A DNA stretch of 64,000 nucleotides. Source: Haberlea rhodopensis (lineage: Eukaryota; Streptophyta; Magnoliopsida; Lamiales; Gesneriaceae). The DNA is taken from positions 12,504,821-12,568,820 of the forward strand of contig CAJQUN010000003.1 of assembly GCA_907163345.1 (NCBI GenBank), written 5' to 3'. A program made the translations under genes and the position numbers. Positions 46,438 to 58,406 of the stretch are shown here, in pieces. Positions within the stretch are counted from its first letter, which is position 1. Every line of letters starts with the position of its first letter. A model generated the notes under the pieces. That model worked only from the letters and a program-made list of their open reading frames with translations, did no database searches and was not told where the DNA came from.

Positions 46438-47951
46438 TGTGAGAACCCGATTTTTCCAACCAAGCCAATAACTAGAGTGTTGGTCAAGCCAACAACTCAA
46501 ATCAAGATAATATCAAAAGATGTTAAGATAATATTTAAAGATAAGATATTTGATAGATAATGATATAGGATACAAAAAATAATTGATAGATATTTATCTA
46601 AGATACAAAATACTTGATAGATGATGATAGGGGATACAAAAAATTGATAAATCATATTATAGATTATAGATAATGCATTACTTTACAAAATAAATTAGGG
46701 ATAAACTTGGGCTAACAAAATCCCTATGATTAAAGGGAATTATACGTTCAATTTCACCACTTTACCACAACTCCACATCAGCCATCTCAAGCTTTAAAAT
46801 AATGTATCTTGATTTGCAAAAAAATCTAAATCTTTGACCAAGAGTAACTCTCAAGACTTCTAGCCAATATATTTGGGCAGTCCAAGCCTTTTTAAATGCT
46901 GAAATCTCACCCTTAATTTCAGGATTTCATCTCTTTAAGTTATGGACATAAGCCGTATGAAAATCATCAGAATTTCATTCTATAACCTTCGAAAACTTCA
47001 TGCATAAAATCTGAGATTTTCACACCACAAACACACAACAGTTTTCACACAGTATAAAAAAAAACATTCGAACACCTTTCAACATTAAGGAGGATGACAG
47101 CTTGTGTTTTCGCACCCTAAATCGTTCAAACACGTCTATAATCGATGTAAGTGGGCTTTGTTATATATATTCGTTTCAATTTTGAAAATCATATGTATGT
47201 TTTGAAATCTCAATCGAATATGTGATGTATTTTAAAATTACGATGTTGTGCCAAATTTTGATCATCGAGAAATAAGGGCTATACGGAGCAAAGTGCTACG
47301 TATGATGGGAGCCACCTCTTGAGTCCAAAGGGCAAAGTGCTACGTGTACGGGGGCCACCTCTTGAGCCTGCGGGGCAAAGTGCCACGTATATGGGAGCCA
47401 CCTCTAGAGCCGGCGGAGCAAAGTGCTACATATACGGGAGCCACCACTTGAGTCTATGCAAGTCCCTCTAGATTGTCGGTGTTATGGATATATGTTTAAG
47501 TGATATGAGTTATGATTATGACATGCTATGTTCTGTTGTGGCTCTGATTAGAGTAATTCTGTTAAGTTTATGTTTCAGTATCCGTATAAGTTTATGCTCC
47601 AATTATGATATATTTTGAAAAATTATGAAAAAGTATTATATTGTCACATCGATTGGCCCCTGCTTGCTGAGGGTTTACCAAAACGCTCACCCCTTACATC
47701 CACTCCCCAGATATAAGTGAATCAAAATCGAGAGGAAGATCAAAACCAATGGAGATGGTGAATTAGATGCTATTGTTCAAGATGTCGTTGCCAGTAATTT
47801 ATGAAGCTTCCGCTGATATTTGTAAGAATTATCTATTATTTTTGGAATAATAGACTGGTTTTCGTAGAATTCTGTATTACGAGGCTTGTTGATTTTGAAT
47901 TGTATTTAGAATCAACGTCGGTGTTATGGACCCCGGTCTCGGGTTGTGACA
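46438..47951 (+). repeat. Gypsy 3' LTR
   Basis: 1,514 bp, TGTGAGAACCCG...GTGACA. Differs from the 5' LTR by single changes (for example 'caatgg' for 'caattttgg' near 47748 and 'gggttg' for 'ggggcg' at 47941) and small indels. Confidence 0.92.
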
Positions 47952-47956
47952 GTTAC

Positions 47957-49215
47957 TGTTGCTTTCTGGTACCTAGCTACGATGTTGGTCTTCGGAATAC
48001 AAGAAACGACGGTGGTGAATTGCACTTACCAAAACATAATTTATCGAAATTTTCTTATGTGATTTACATGCACCAATAGACTATTTTCTGGTTAAAAGAC
48101 AGTACATGAGTATATCGATACATGTAATTTATATGCACCGATCGACCAGGTAGTATATGTAATTTACATGCATCGATATACTATGTTTTTGGTTAAAGAC
48201 AACACCTGAATCTACCGGTTCATGTAATTTACAGGTACCGATAGACTCAGGCAGTGCATATAATTTACATGTACCACTAGGTGTTGCTTTCTTGTTTAAG
48301 ATTGCTAATTCTTCAGCTTTGATTTGGGAAGATAAGATGGTGTTACATCCCACTGATATACTGCCAAGAATTTGATGTATGCATTTGTTTTGTTGTTATA
48401 GATCTTTTATGTGTATAGACACCATTTTTGTGTTAATATAATTTGACGTATGCACTTATTGTTGCTTTTTGGTGCCTAGCTACGGCGGTGGTCTTCGGAA
48501 TACAAGAAACGATGGTGGTGAATTGCATGTATCAAAACATAATTTATTGAAATTTTCTCATGCGGTGCATGTAATTTACATGCACCGATAGACTATTTTT
48601 TGGTTAAAGAAAATACATGAGTCTATCGATGCATGTAATTAACATGCACCGATTTACTATGTTTTTGGTTAAATACAATATCTGAGTCTATTGCTTCATG
48701 TAATTTACATGCATCGATAGACTCAGTCGGTGCATGTAATTTACATGCACCACTATGTGTTGCTTTCTTATTTAAGATAGCTAATTCTTCAACTTTGATT
48801 TGGGAAGATAAGATGGTATTACATCCCACTAATATACTGTCAGGAATTTGATGTATACATTTGTTTTGTTATTATAGATCTTTTATGTGTATATACACCA
48901 TTTTTGTGTTAATATAATTTGATGTATGCACTTACTATTGTTTTTTTGGTGCCTAGCTACGGTGGTGGTCTTCGGAATACAAGAAACGACGGTGGTGAAT
49001 TGCACGTATCAAAACATAATTTATCAAAATTCTCATGCGGTGCATGTAATGTACATGCACCAATAGATCAGACGATGCATACAATTTACATGCAACGATA
49101 GACTATGTTTTTTGTTAAAGACAATACCTGAGTCTATCGTTACATGTAATCTACATGCTCCGATAGACTCAGACGATGCATGTAATTTACATGCATCGCT
49201 AGACACAAACGATGC
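47957..49215. repeat. Tandem repeat of about 0.5-kb units with TGCATGTAA palindromes
   Basis: Units begin near 47957, 48462 and 48935 (the third is partial), each opening 'gcctagctacgg...ggtcttcggaatacaagaaac'. Inside are about 13 copies of the 19-bp odd palindrome TGCATGTAATTTACATGCA and variants (perfect near 48564 and 48730), flanked by CGATAGACT and its complement AGTCTATCG, so that many form palindromes of about 40 bp. The minus-strand frames (ACKLHAP...ESIGACKLH) are translations of this repeat. Confidence 0.8.
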
Positions 49216-49999
49216 ACTAAAATACAACATATATTTCATTCATTTATACAATATATGTCTCCTTTATCTTCTCCATCTGATACACCACTCCTCCTCCTCC
49301 ATCACCCCCTCCTCCGACACCTACTCAATCACCTCCACCTTCACCCCCTCCTTCTCCATCGCCTCCAGCATCACCTCCTCCACCATCATCGCACCCACCT
49401 CGTCCTCCTACACACCATCTTCCCTCATAGATGAATGCAACTTTGAGGCTTGCACGATAATAAATAACGAACGGTGGAAATACAACAAAGGAGACGGAAA
49501 ATTATTCAAATCAAACAGCTGAAATACAGCACACATGCATCAAGTAGAAGTTGTTGCCTCCTCCTCCTCCGCCATTTCTCCGGCCACTTTTCCTCTCCCG
49601 CCGGCGAATCCACCACCTTCATTTCCTCCACCGACCCAATAAAGCCATTCTTTCCCCATACATATTCCCCCTCCGCAAAACCACTGTTGTGTTACTAAAT
49701 TAATTCACAAGATGAAGCGATACGGGTGGACAAAGGAAAATTAATTCAAGATTTTTGCACACACAAACACACTTTCTCTGAGATTTTCATATGCTTTTAT
49801 GAAATAGATGATTATGATCACAAACTCCCAAGAATTAACAGAACACATAAACATGGAACCAATTCTCTCTCTTGGGAATTGGAAGGATGAAGAAATTATG
49901 ACGCACTCTCCGGCAGCACCATCCTTGGCCTCAGTCTCTTCGCATAAAAACTGGTGGTCAAAGAATTCACCATGAGCGTGACAATGACGTGGAGTATGG
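49216..49999. other. C/T-rich low-complexity and intergenic sequence
   Basis: 49255-49425 is a run of CCTCCT/CACCTCC that reads as proline-, serine- or leucine-rich peptides in its three forward frames, and 49555-49630 is similar. It could be a fragment of a proline-rich protein gene, but stops close each frame and no signal peptide or family motif is seen. 49640-49999 has no recognisable feature. Confidence 0.45.
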
Positions 50000-51767
50000 G
50001 GCAAATTTAAATAATTAATAAAATAAAATAAAAATTTTAAAAAATAAAATGATACAAAAAAAATTTACGATTTTAACGTGAATCGCGATGATCTCGTTTC
50101 TCTCTCCTATTATTTTAATAGGAGAGAGAAAATTGTTTTTCTCACCTGCTAATGTTTTTCTCTCCCATTTTTTATTTTCTCTGTCCTATTTTTGATTTTC
50201 TCTCTTCTAATTCATCTTTATCTCTCCTCCAATTTTTAGTATTTCTCTATCCTCCATCTTTTATTATATATCTCTCATCCACCTTTGTTTTCCACTTTAA
50301 AATTGCATTAATATTGTGTTAATATCCGGAGGTGTAGATAAAAATGTGGGAAATAAAGTTTAAAAATATTAAAAATCTTTTAGATTTCAAAGTTTTGGTA
50401 TTTTTTATTTTAAAATTACTTAACAATATTTAATAAAAATGAATATGTCAAAATTGTTTTCCAAAATATCTTGACTTTTTTGTCAAAAAATTGGTATTAA
50501 TTATTGATCAATTGTATTTGATATTTCGTACGTCAATATATTTAAAATTTTATAATTAGATTAGTTAATCAAATTATAATAACTTTTTTGTTATATTAAT
50601 ATTAATATATATTCAATTTATTGGGGTTCAACAATTTATTTTATGTCCCTAATACCTATTTTTCTCTCCAATTTCTGATTTTCTCTCTCCTATTTTCGAT
50701 TTTCTCTCTCCAAATTCAAGTTTATCTCTCCTCCAATTTTTGGCATTTCTCTCTCATCCATCTTTTAATATATCTCTCTCATCTACCTTTGTTTTCCACT
50801 TTAAAATTGCATTGAGATAGGGTTAATATCCGGATGTGTGAGATAAAAATGTGGGAAATAAAGTTTAAAAATATTTAAAATATTTTAGATTTCAAAGTTT
50901 TGGTATTTTTTATTTTAAATTATTTAACAATATTGATTCAAAAATGAATATGTCGAATTTCTTTCCAAAAATATATTTGACTTGTTTGTCAAAAAATAGG
51001 TATTAGGAAAATAAAATAAATATATTTTGATTACTTCATTAAAAATAAAATATGTCCCGACTACACGTCACGGATACGGATACGGGAACACGGGTACGTC
51101 ATGGCACGACACGGACTTTAAACTGTTGAACCCCAACAAATTGGATATATATTAATATTAATATAACAAAAAAGTTATTATAATTTGATTAACTAATCTA
51201 ATTATAAAATTTGAAATATATTGACGTACAAAATATCAAATACAATTGATCAATAGTTAATACCAATTTTATGACAAAAAAGTCAAGATATTTTGGAAAA
51301 GAATTTTGACATTTTCATTTTTTTATTAAATATTGTTAAGTAATTTTAAAATAAAAAATACCAAAACTTTAAAATCTAATTTGTTTAATATTTTTAAACT
51401 TTATTTCCCACATTTTTATCTACACCTCCGGATATTAACCCTATTTCAATTCAATTTTAAAGTAGAAAACAAAGGTGGATGAGAGAGATATCTTAAAAGA
51501 TGGAGGATAGAGAAATGCTAAAAATTGAAGGAGAGATAAAGTTGAATTAGGAGAAAGAAAAAAAATTGATCGTGTTTCTCTCTCCTATTATTTTAATAGG
51601 AGGATCGCGTATCTCTCTCCTATTAAATAATATGAGAGAGTTCGTGTTTCTCAATCCTTGTACAGAATCGCGATCCGGGGTCGCGAGCATGCTAGAATCG
51701 TAAATTTTTTTATCACATTATTTTCTAATTTTTAATTTTTTTTATATTAATTATTTAAATTTGCCCA
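50000..51767. mobile_element. Foldback DNA transposon with arms of about 630 bp
   Basis: The left arm (50000-50632) and the right arm (51128-51767) are reverse complements with moderate divergence; the ends read GGCAAATTTAAATAATT and AATTATTTAAATTTGCC. The 8-mer gagtatgg flanks both sides (49992-49999 and 51768-51775). The central 495 bp includes a second, direct copy of part of the left arm (50640-51000) and a short stretch of GGATACGG words (51070-51110). A 15-bp perfect hairpin (TCTCTCTCCTATTA arms) lies at 50098-50130. No transposase is present, so it is non-autonomous, possibly MULE- or hAT-related. Confidence 0.75.
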
Positions 51768-52428
51768 GAGTATGGCCGCAAATCCAGATAACGGGAACTT
51801 ATGCATTGAAATGAGAAGGGTAATTTAGTAACGAAAGTGGACTAATTAGATTAGAGTTTGATAAAATAGACTTATTTGAGAGAAGTTTTCTAGAATGTGT
51901 ATTTAGTTGGGAAGAGATTTTTTGGGAGATGTAGTTGAAAAATATTTTAATGAGTGATACTCATGTTTACTTTCCCCTAACTTGTAACATTTGTTTGTTA
52001 TATATATAGCATGGGGTCAAGTGGCACAAGAATTACTATGCTTAATTATTAATACGACATATGAGATAGAAAAATAAGGAGTAAGAGAGTTACATGTAGA
52101 AAGAAGGGGAGGCCCCCTATGCATATGGATACATTGGTCAGTCCTTTCGCTTTGAAATCTGAAAGTCAAGCAGGCTTTATATGTGTAATTTTGTCTGGAC
52201 CAAATATAAAAGTGTTCAGATCCATCGAAACTAGAGCCGGGTTGATGACCGTAACCCGTTTAGTAGGCCCATCAACCCGCAGATTCATGACATGTTTTAT
52301 TCAATTGCCCGACTCCTCCAGTTCTGATCTGTCCTCTCTGCCCCTGTACTCTCCCTTAAATGTCATGTGTTTTGAGGCAGGATAAGGTTGATCAACTCCA
52401 GAATTATATTTTCATTGGTCGGGAATGT
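51768..52428. other. Intergenic sequence
   Basis: AT-rich up to 52090, then a more balanced stretch (52119-52385) with an 88-residue open frame that has no recognisable domain. Nothing else seen. Confidence 0.4.
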
Positions 52429-52437
52429 GGGTCTCAC

Positions 52438-53029
52438 TATGTTACACGGATACGGATACGTGGATATGTGGATACGCAGATACGGGTACGACTGCACATG
52501 ATTTTCAAAATTTGGAAGATACGAAACGTCCGGATACAGCAAATTTTATTAATTTATTTATATATATATAAATATATAATTAATAATATTTGTAATAAAT
52601 CAAGTTTCAAGCATATAATCAATATTAAACACATTAGAAATCAGAATAAAGTTGCAAACTCACAAACTTCACGACAAATGGTAAAATATTAATCCAGGAC
52701 ATCTAAAAATTCCAAGCATATAATCGACATAAACACATTAAAATGGTTAGGAAATAGGGATTTAGTTAAATAATTTAATTTTAATTACAGTTTCAACCCT
52801 ATTTTTTTTAAAAATTTCGAAAGTTCTGGTATCCTACCCGTATCGGATACGGTCAACGGCGTATCTTGACCGTATCCGAAACGTATCCGAAATAAAAACT
52901 TATTTTTTATCCTCGGATACGCCATGTGGCGTATCCGATATGTATCGGTGCCGTATCCGTGCGTATCCGTATCCCAGAAGTATCTGATACTTGACCGCAA
53001 AATTTTTTGGAGTATCGATGCAATAATAG
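52438..53029. mobile_element. hAT-like MITE with GTATCCG subterminal repeats
   Basis: gggtctcac occurs on both sides (52429-52437 and 53030-53038), an 8-9-bp target duplication. Near the left end GGATACG occurs repeatedly (52448-52540); near the right end its complement CGTATCC does (52830-52985). The extreme ends (TATGTTACACGGATAC and, in complement, TATTATTGCATCGATAC) are weakly similar. The core is AT-rich and non-coding. The GGATACGG words recur in the centre of the foldback element at 51070-51110. Confidence 0.65.
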
Positions 53030-53038
53030 GGGTCTCAC

Positions 53039-54306
53039 AATATATGACCATATTCCTAATGATTTTCTAGGGTTGGGGTCAACTCTAACCAGGGCTCCCT
53101 TATTTTGAGCCTTTGAATCATTTTAAGGTCTAATATATAAAACAATATAATTAGGGCTTTCTATCTCTCTTTTTCTCTTTACTTGTAAATGTAGAAAAAA
53201 GTGATAACAAAATTTTTCCCATAATAAGTTCGATCCAATTTAATTTTTAATGAACTTCAAACTCAATATAGCTTCAAGACTCTGACTATTTGGCTGCAGA
53301 TTAAAAAAATAAATAAATTTGTTATTTTTTTATACATTTGATTGACTAAATAAATTAGTATAGTCGTTGGCTTTTAGGGACCTTTTTCTTTCATTCGGTG
53401 GAGTTGCATAAAATATGGATCTGTCCGCCAATAACATTTTTATACTTTCCAAAATATACATAAAACCTAATGAGAATTTAAAATTCTGTATTTTTTTAAA
53501 AATCAAGCACATTTACAACATTTGTAAAGGGTTTTGTACATGAATTTTGAAAACACTGGTTTTAACTGCCAATTGATTTTACAGTTTTTTGGATTTTTTT
53601 ACAGAGATTCTGATGCAATTGGCCCCTATAATTGTTAATGAATAAAACATAAGAAAGTATCTCTTGTGCTCTCGATATGGATTCGCCTTTGAATATAGAT
53701 CCACATATATTTGAATTTAATTTGAGAGGCATTTATCTATCTGTACTCTGTTTTTAAAAATCCTACAATTTTGTCCCTCTCAACCAAAAGGCTATATTCA
53801 CCCTCGATTAAACGGGATGATGAAATATAGAGAATATTAAATATGAATATTTTCATGGCATAGGAAGGGTACAATAATGGAGTCACTTGAATGCCCTCGA
53901 CTTCAATCTTGACGAACAATGAGATCGATCGATCATATGATTTCACAGATGAGTCGGATGGGCTAGCTGAGGAAAGAAGAGAACTAGCTATACCAACAGT
54001 TTCAATAAGTCCAGTTCCATTAGAGGAGTCTCTACCGACGGACACTGGATCTGAACCAGTTGTTCCATAATCAGTACTTGCTTTTTCTGCTAACCCGATG
54101 ATTTTAGATGTTAAAAGATACTAGAGGCAATCGGTCATTCTTGATGTTGTAAAGGGAATTTTGTCAATAGAAGAATAATAGGAAACAGATCAAACCTCGC
54201 TATCCTCTATCGGTCTGATTCTTGCAAATGCATCAGCTGATGAACATATGGAGGAAGCTTCGGAACTGGCAATTGTTCCTTACTTCTCTGCAAATCCTCA
54301 GTATGT
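53039..54306. other. Intergenic sequence, no clear gene
   Basis: AT-rich to 53870. From 53930 to 54300 the plus strand reads, with breaks, EIDRSYDFTDESDGLAEERR and later NASADEHMEEASELAIV; this is acidic, low in rare codons and could be an exon fragment of an unknown gene, but a 102-residue minus-strand frame overlaps it and neither shows a known domain. Confidence 0.4.
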
Positions 54307-56158
54307 TGATAGGGTTGATTATTACGCTTATTTAGGTCTTGATTTGTATATATATTCGTGTAGATTCCGTGAAGATGTTATGCTTTTTGATATTTATTTG
54401 CTTGTTTCAGGAATTTAGGTGGAATATGGAAGAATTGAGCTACAAGGAAGAAAATAGATCAAATCAAGCAAATAAATGAAGAATTTGAGTTCTGGAACTC
54501 TCGATCGATCGGAACAAGCATCTCGATCGATCGAGCGAGGCAGAGGTTTTGGCCAACAAAGAATTTGAATTCTCGATCGATCGAAACATCCTTCTCGATC
54601 GATCGACACGGGCAGAAAGTTGAAAAGAAATTGAGAAGAAATCTCGCTCGATCGGAAGATTCATCTCGATCGATCGAGAGAGGCAGAGAAGTTAAGACTC
54701 GGACGCTGAAGGCGCTCGATCGATCGAGACGCAGATTTTTTGGAAAATAAAACTCTTGATTTGGTCTGATTTTTTGGAAACAATTCCATATCTCCCCTCC
54801 TCTATAAATAAGGAAAAGAGGCACGAAAATTGCATCCCTATTCTGAAGAATAATCAGACCTAAACATTCTTAGCCGCCTTTCATCCTCCCGGAACAAGAG
54901 AAGGTTGAAGAATCCTTTGAAGTGCAAGGAAGGAAGCGAGAGAAGAAAGATCGTTCAACGCACGGAGTCGCTCCGACGTTTATCGTATTTCTAAACTCTA
55001 GATTAATTTGATTTTCATATTTAGTTGATGTTTTTGAGGTTGAGAGACGATTAAACATCTATTTGAATTTGATTTGAATTTAATCTGGTTTATTCTATCA
55101 ATTCTAAGGAATTTTGTGTTTGAATCTTTGATTTGATTGTGTTTGAGTGAATCAATATCTTTTGTTCATGAATTATATGCTCCATGCTATCAAAGCCTAG
55201 CTATCTTCGACTGAACTTGTGAATTACAATTGAGATCGAGAGATAAAATTGTAATACTCTCAAATAATTCATGTTGTATGTTTAAGATTTAGATCGAGAG
55301 ATTAAATCACATACGTGGTCACTTTAAATTGAAAGATTTAAAGATCAACGGTTTTCATAAAGATTTATTCGGTATTAAATTGGTATTAGTGAACGAGAGT
55401 TACTTGTATCAATTTATTGCTAGTTTCAATAAAGCTCGAGAGAGTGTATTGATTATATTCGGGAACCAATCACCTTAAGAATTGATTGATAAGTAATTAT
55501 TTTAGCAAACAAATCACTGACGATACACAATTGAACGAACATCTTGATAGATTTCTCGAGCGAAATTCCTTCGCATCTTCAAAGGAATTGTGTTAGTTTT
55601 GAGTTTTTAATTCTTTAGTTTAATTCGTTAATTAATCATCTTTTTCGTAGGCTAAATATAATTTAACTAATTTTATTTGGTACTTATACGTTAGTCCCTG
55701 TGGGTTCGACATCCTTTCTTATATAACACTATACTAAAACTTGACACCGTGCACTTGTGGTAGAATCGCTACACTGAGAAATTTCTGTTTAAAAAATAAG
55801 AGATCATATGTCAGCCCTCCACCATTCTATTGTTCATCCAGCAGATTCCAATACTTCTTGTTGCGAAATCCCCTGCCGTCGTTGATCCCAGAAGAGCAGT
55901 TCGATTCTTTGGAATGTATTGAGGCCAGAGTGCCCTTTCGTTAGTGTCTTTCAGTCCTCACAGGTCCTTGGTTACAACTGACTTGGAGACTTGATGATGG
56001 AGACAACTTAGCAGATAGCTAGATCGGAGAAGAAAAAATTGAAGAAAAAGGATGCGAAGCACCCCGTCAAATCAACTGAAAAAGCTTGAACAACATATCA
56101 AGGATCTTGCGGTAGAATCGCTACACTGAGAAATTTCTGTTTAAAAAATAAGCGATCA
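54307..56158 (+). repeat. Athila-like 5' LTR with a 300-bp insertion
   Basis: It starts TGATAGGGTTGATTATTACG. The end region ('gcacttg[t/c]ggtagaatcgctaca...aaaaaataag') is present twice, at 55754-55805 and 56106-56157, with 300 bp of different composition between. The LTR end is inferred at 56158 from the position of the primer-binding site. Without a second LTR the start is also inferred. Confidence 0.65.
54500..54726. repeat. Paired ATCGAT palindromes in the 54-kb LTR (CTCG...CGAG type)
   Basis: Cores start at 54504/54526, 54576/54598, 54647/54669 (each pair 22 bp apart; the first of the last pair is CTCGAT) and a single one at 54719. The best sites are CTCGATCGATCGAG. The arms differ from the other families but remain self-complementary. 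Confidence 0.9.
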
Positions 56159-56164
56159 AGTTTT

Positions 56165-56181
56165 TGGCGACGTTGCCGGGG
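56165..56181 (+). promoter_or_regulatory. Primer-binding site, tRNA-Asp type with one mismatch
   Basis: TGGCGACGTTGCCGGGG differs from the exact tRNA-Asp complement at one base (A for C at position 6). Confidence 0.8.
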
Positions 56182-56421
56182 ACTAATCTGTATAATATCA
56201 TACGAGATTAGTTAATTGTAATTTAGCCATTAATTTTTGTTTTTGTTTTGTTTTGTCACTTTTGACCGTCAAATTTACTACAGTCGCATTTTCTCCTTTT
56301 GGATTAATTTTTACAGGTAGTTATTGCTTGGTGCACGCTAAGGAGTAGCAACCCTACACTCGAGCCAATTGACCCAGAAATCGAGCGTACTTGTCTACGA
56401 AGAATTAGGGAAGCTCGAGCA

Positions 56422-57939
56422 ATGGCTGAACATAATCAAGAAGGGGGCGCTAACAATGAAGCATTGAATCCCAGATCGATGATAGATTATGCTCAACCGG
56501 CTTTTCATGGATCACTGTCCAGCATTACAAGGCCAACCATTCAAGCAAACAACTTTGAAATAAAGCCTGCAATAATATAGATGATCCAACATTCAGTGAT
56601 GTTTGGAGGAGTAGCCACTGATGATCCGAACGCTCACATCTCCAACTTCTTGGAGATCTGTGACACATTTAAACATAATGGCGTTTCTGACGACGCCATC
56701 AGGTTAAGGTTATTTCCTTTCTCACTAAAGGATAAACCTAAAGCGTGGTTGAACTCTTTACCTTCGTGATCGATAACAACTTGGGAGGGGATGACGCAAG
56801 CGTTTATGTCCAAATACTTTCCTCCTTCCAAAACGGCAAAGATGAGGAACGATATCACCACGTTCGGGCAATTCGATCCTGAAACACTATATGAGGCGAG
56901 TGATCGTTTCAAAGATTTGCTTAGGAGATGCCCACACCATGGACTTCCTATTTGGCTCCAGGTACAGACTTTCTATAACGGTTTATTTTCATCTAACCGT
57001 TCTATGATAGATGCAACCTCAGGAGGTTCCATAATGCGCAAAACACCGGAAGCAGCATATGAATTCTTAGAAGAGATGGCTTCTAACAGCTATCAATGGC
57101 AATCGGAGAGGAATGTGCCAAAGAAACCGTCTGGAGTTCATCAAGTTGACGACATCACTGCTCTTTCGGCACAGTTGGATGCGCTAAACAAAAAGATAGA
57201 TAGCATGAGCATGACAACAATTCAAGCTCAAGTTATCACATGCGAGCTGTGTGGAAGCAATCATCCGAGCACTGAGTGCCAGACAGATAACACATTCATA
57301 CAATCTAACGAGTCTGTGAATTATGTAGGAAACAGGCAGCCCAACGACCCATACTCCAACACGTACAACCCGGGGTGGAGAAATCATCCGAACTTGCAAT
57401 GGTCCAACCAAAGCAACGTGTTGAACCCACAACAACCACCGGGATATGCACAAAAGCCGAGTATGGAGGAGCTAATGACCAAGTTCATATCATCAACTGA
57501 AACTAGGATGCAAAATCAGGAGGCATCTATAAAGAACTTGGAAAGACAAGTGGGGCAACTTGTAACTTTGATTTCCGGACGAACTCAAGGTACACTACCA
57601 AGTGATACAGTGATAAATCCAAAGGAGCAAGCGAATGTCATAGCACTAAGGAGTGGAAAAGAGCTAAGGCCACAGACTGGAGCACAAGAAAGTTGTGAGA
57701 CCACCATTGACGACAAGAGTAAGACTGAGGAAAAGGCAATCGAAAAAGGTAAACATTCCAACACCACACCAATCACACACACTGATAAGGTAGTAATTCA
57801 TCCCCCATTTCCCGCTGCGCTGAAAGAGCTAAAATGGACGCTGAATTTGGTAAATTTCTTGAAGTATTTAAGAAATTGCATATTAATATATCATTTGCTG
57901 ATGCTCTACTTCAAATGCCTAGTTATGCTAAGTTTTTGA
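56422..57939 (+). pseudogene. Athila-like gag
   Basis: I start it at the ATG of MAEHNQEGGANNEALNP (56422). One frame runs to 57939 but carries TAG at 56578 and TGA at 56767. Core motifs are DDPNAHISNFLEICDTFKH, RLFPFSLKDKPKAWLNSLPS, FMSKYFPPSKTAKMRNDI and FYNGLFSSNRSMIDATSGG. A zinc-knuckle-like CELCGSNHPSTEC lies near 57240, followed by a glutamine- and asparagine-rich part and a helix (NLERQVGQLVTLISGR). The family's Gag forms the particle and binds RNA. Two stops make this copy non-functional. Confidence 0.87.
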
Positions 57940-58406
57940 AGGAAATTCCCTCTAACAAGCGAAAGTTGGGCGAATACGAAACGGTAAGCTTAACAGAGGA
58001 GTGCTCAGCAATTGTGCAAAACAAAATGCCTCCAAAGTTAAAAGACCCAGGGATTTTTACTATACCTTGCACTATAGGATCAGTTTCATTTACTAAATCA
58101 TTGTGTGATTTGGGTGCGAGTATAAATTTGATGCCTTTTTTCATTTTCAGGAGGTTGGGACCGGGAGAGCCGAAACCCACCAATGTTTCACTGCAATTGG
58201 CGGATAGATCTATCACATATCCCCGAGGAATCATTGAAGACGTGTTAGTCAAAGTGGACAAATTCATATTCCCAGTTGATTTTCTCATACTAGATATGGA
58301 AGAGGACAGGGAGACACCACTGATTTTGTGTTTAATGTCTTTAAAGCACTTAAACACCCGCACGATGAGCCCATGTGTTTTAGTATTGATATTGTTGATG
58401 CCCTGA
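57834..58406 (+). pseudogene. Athila-like aspartic protease
   Basis: In a different frame from gag, overlapping its end. PPKLKDPGIFTIPCTIG leads to the catalytic region SLCDLGASINLMPFFIF, then LQLADRSITYPRGIIEDVLV and FPVDFLILDMEEDRETPLIL. Compared with the element at 31 kb the domain is of the same type. The frame ends soon after, where the reverse-transcriptase part continues in a third frame from about 58328. Confidence 0.85.

Larger units (their letters stand above)
40999..47951 (+). mobile_element. Tekay/Del-like Gypsy element, decayed
   Basis: TGTGAGAACCCG (40999) is preceded by gttac (40994-40998); the right end GTGACA (47951) is followed by gttac (47952-47956). LTRs are 40999-42515 and 46438-47951 (about 1,515 bp each), closely matching apart from scattered changes. 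The primer-binding site TGGTATCAGAGC is at 42522-42533. The internal domain of 3.9 kb keeps only integrase remnants near its 3' end. 'tcgaggacgaaac' and AAGGAGGGAGGAA precede the 3' LTR, as in chromoviruses. Confidence 0.92.

Noticed and set aside
48129..49239. Three minus-strand frames with similar peptides (ESIGACKLH) as a tandem gene family
   Set aside because: They follow the tandem DNA repeat and its palindromes, are under 75 residues and have no known domain.
49112..49522. A serine/proline-rich secreted protein gene
   Set aside because: The frame begins inside the palindrome repeat, has no signal peptide, and the C/T-rich run gives similar frames in all three phases.
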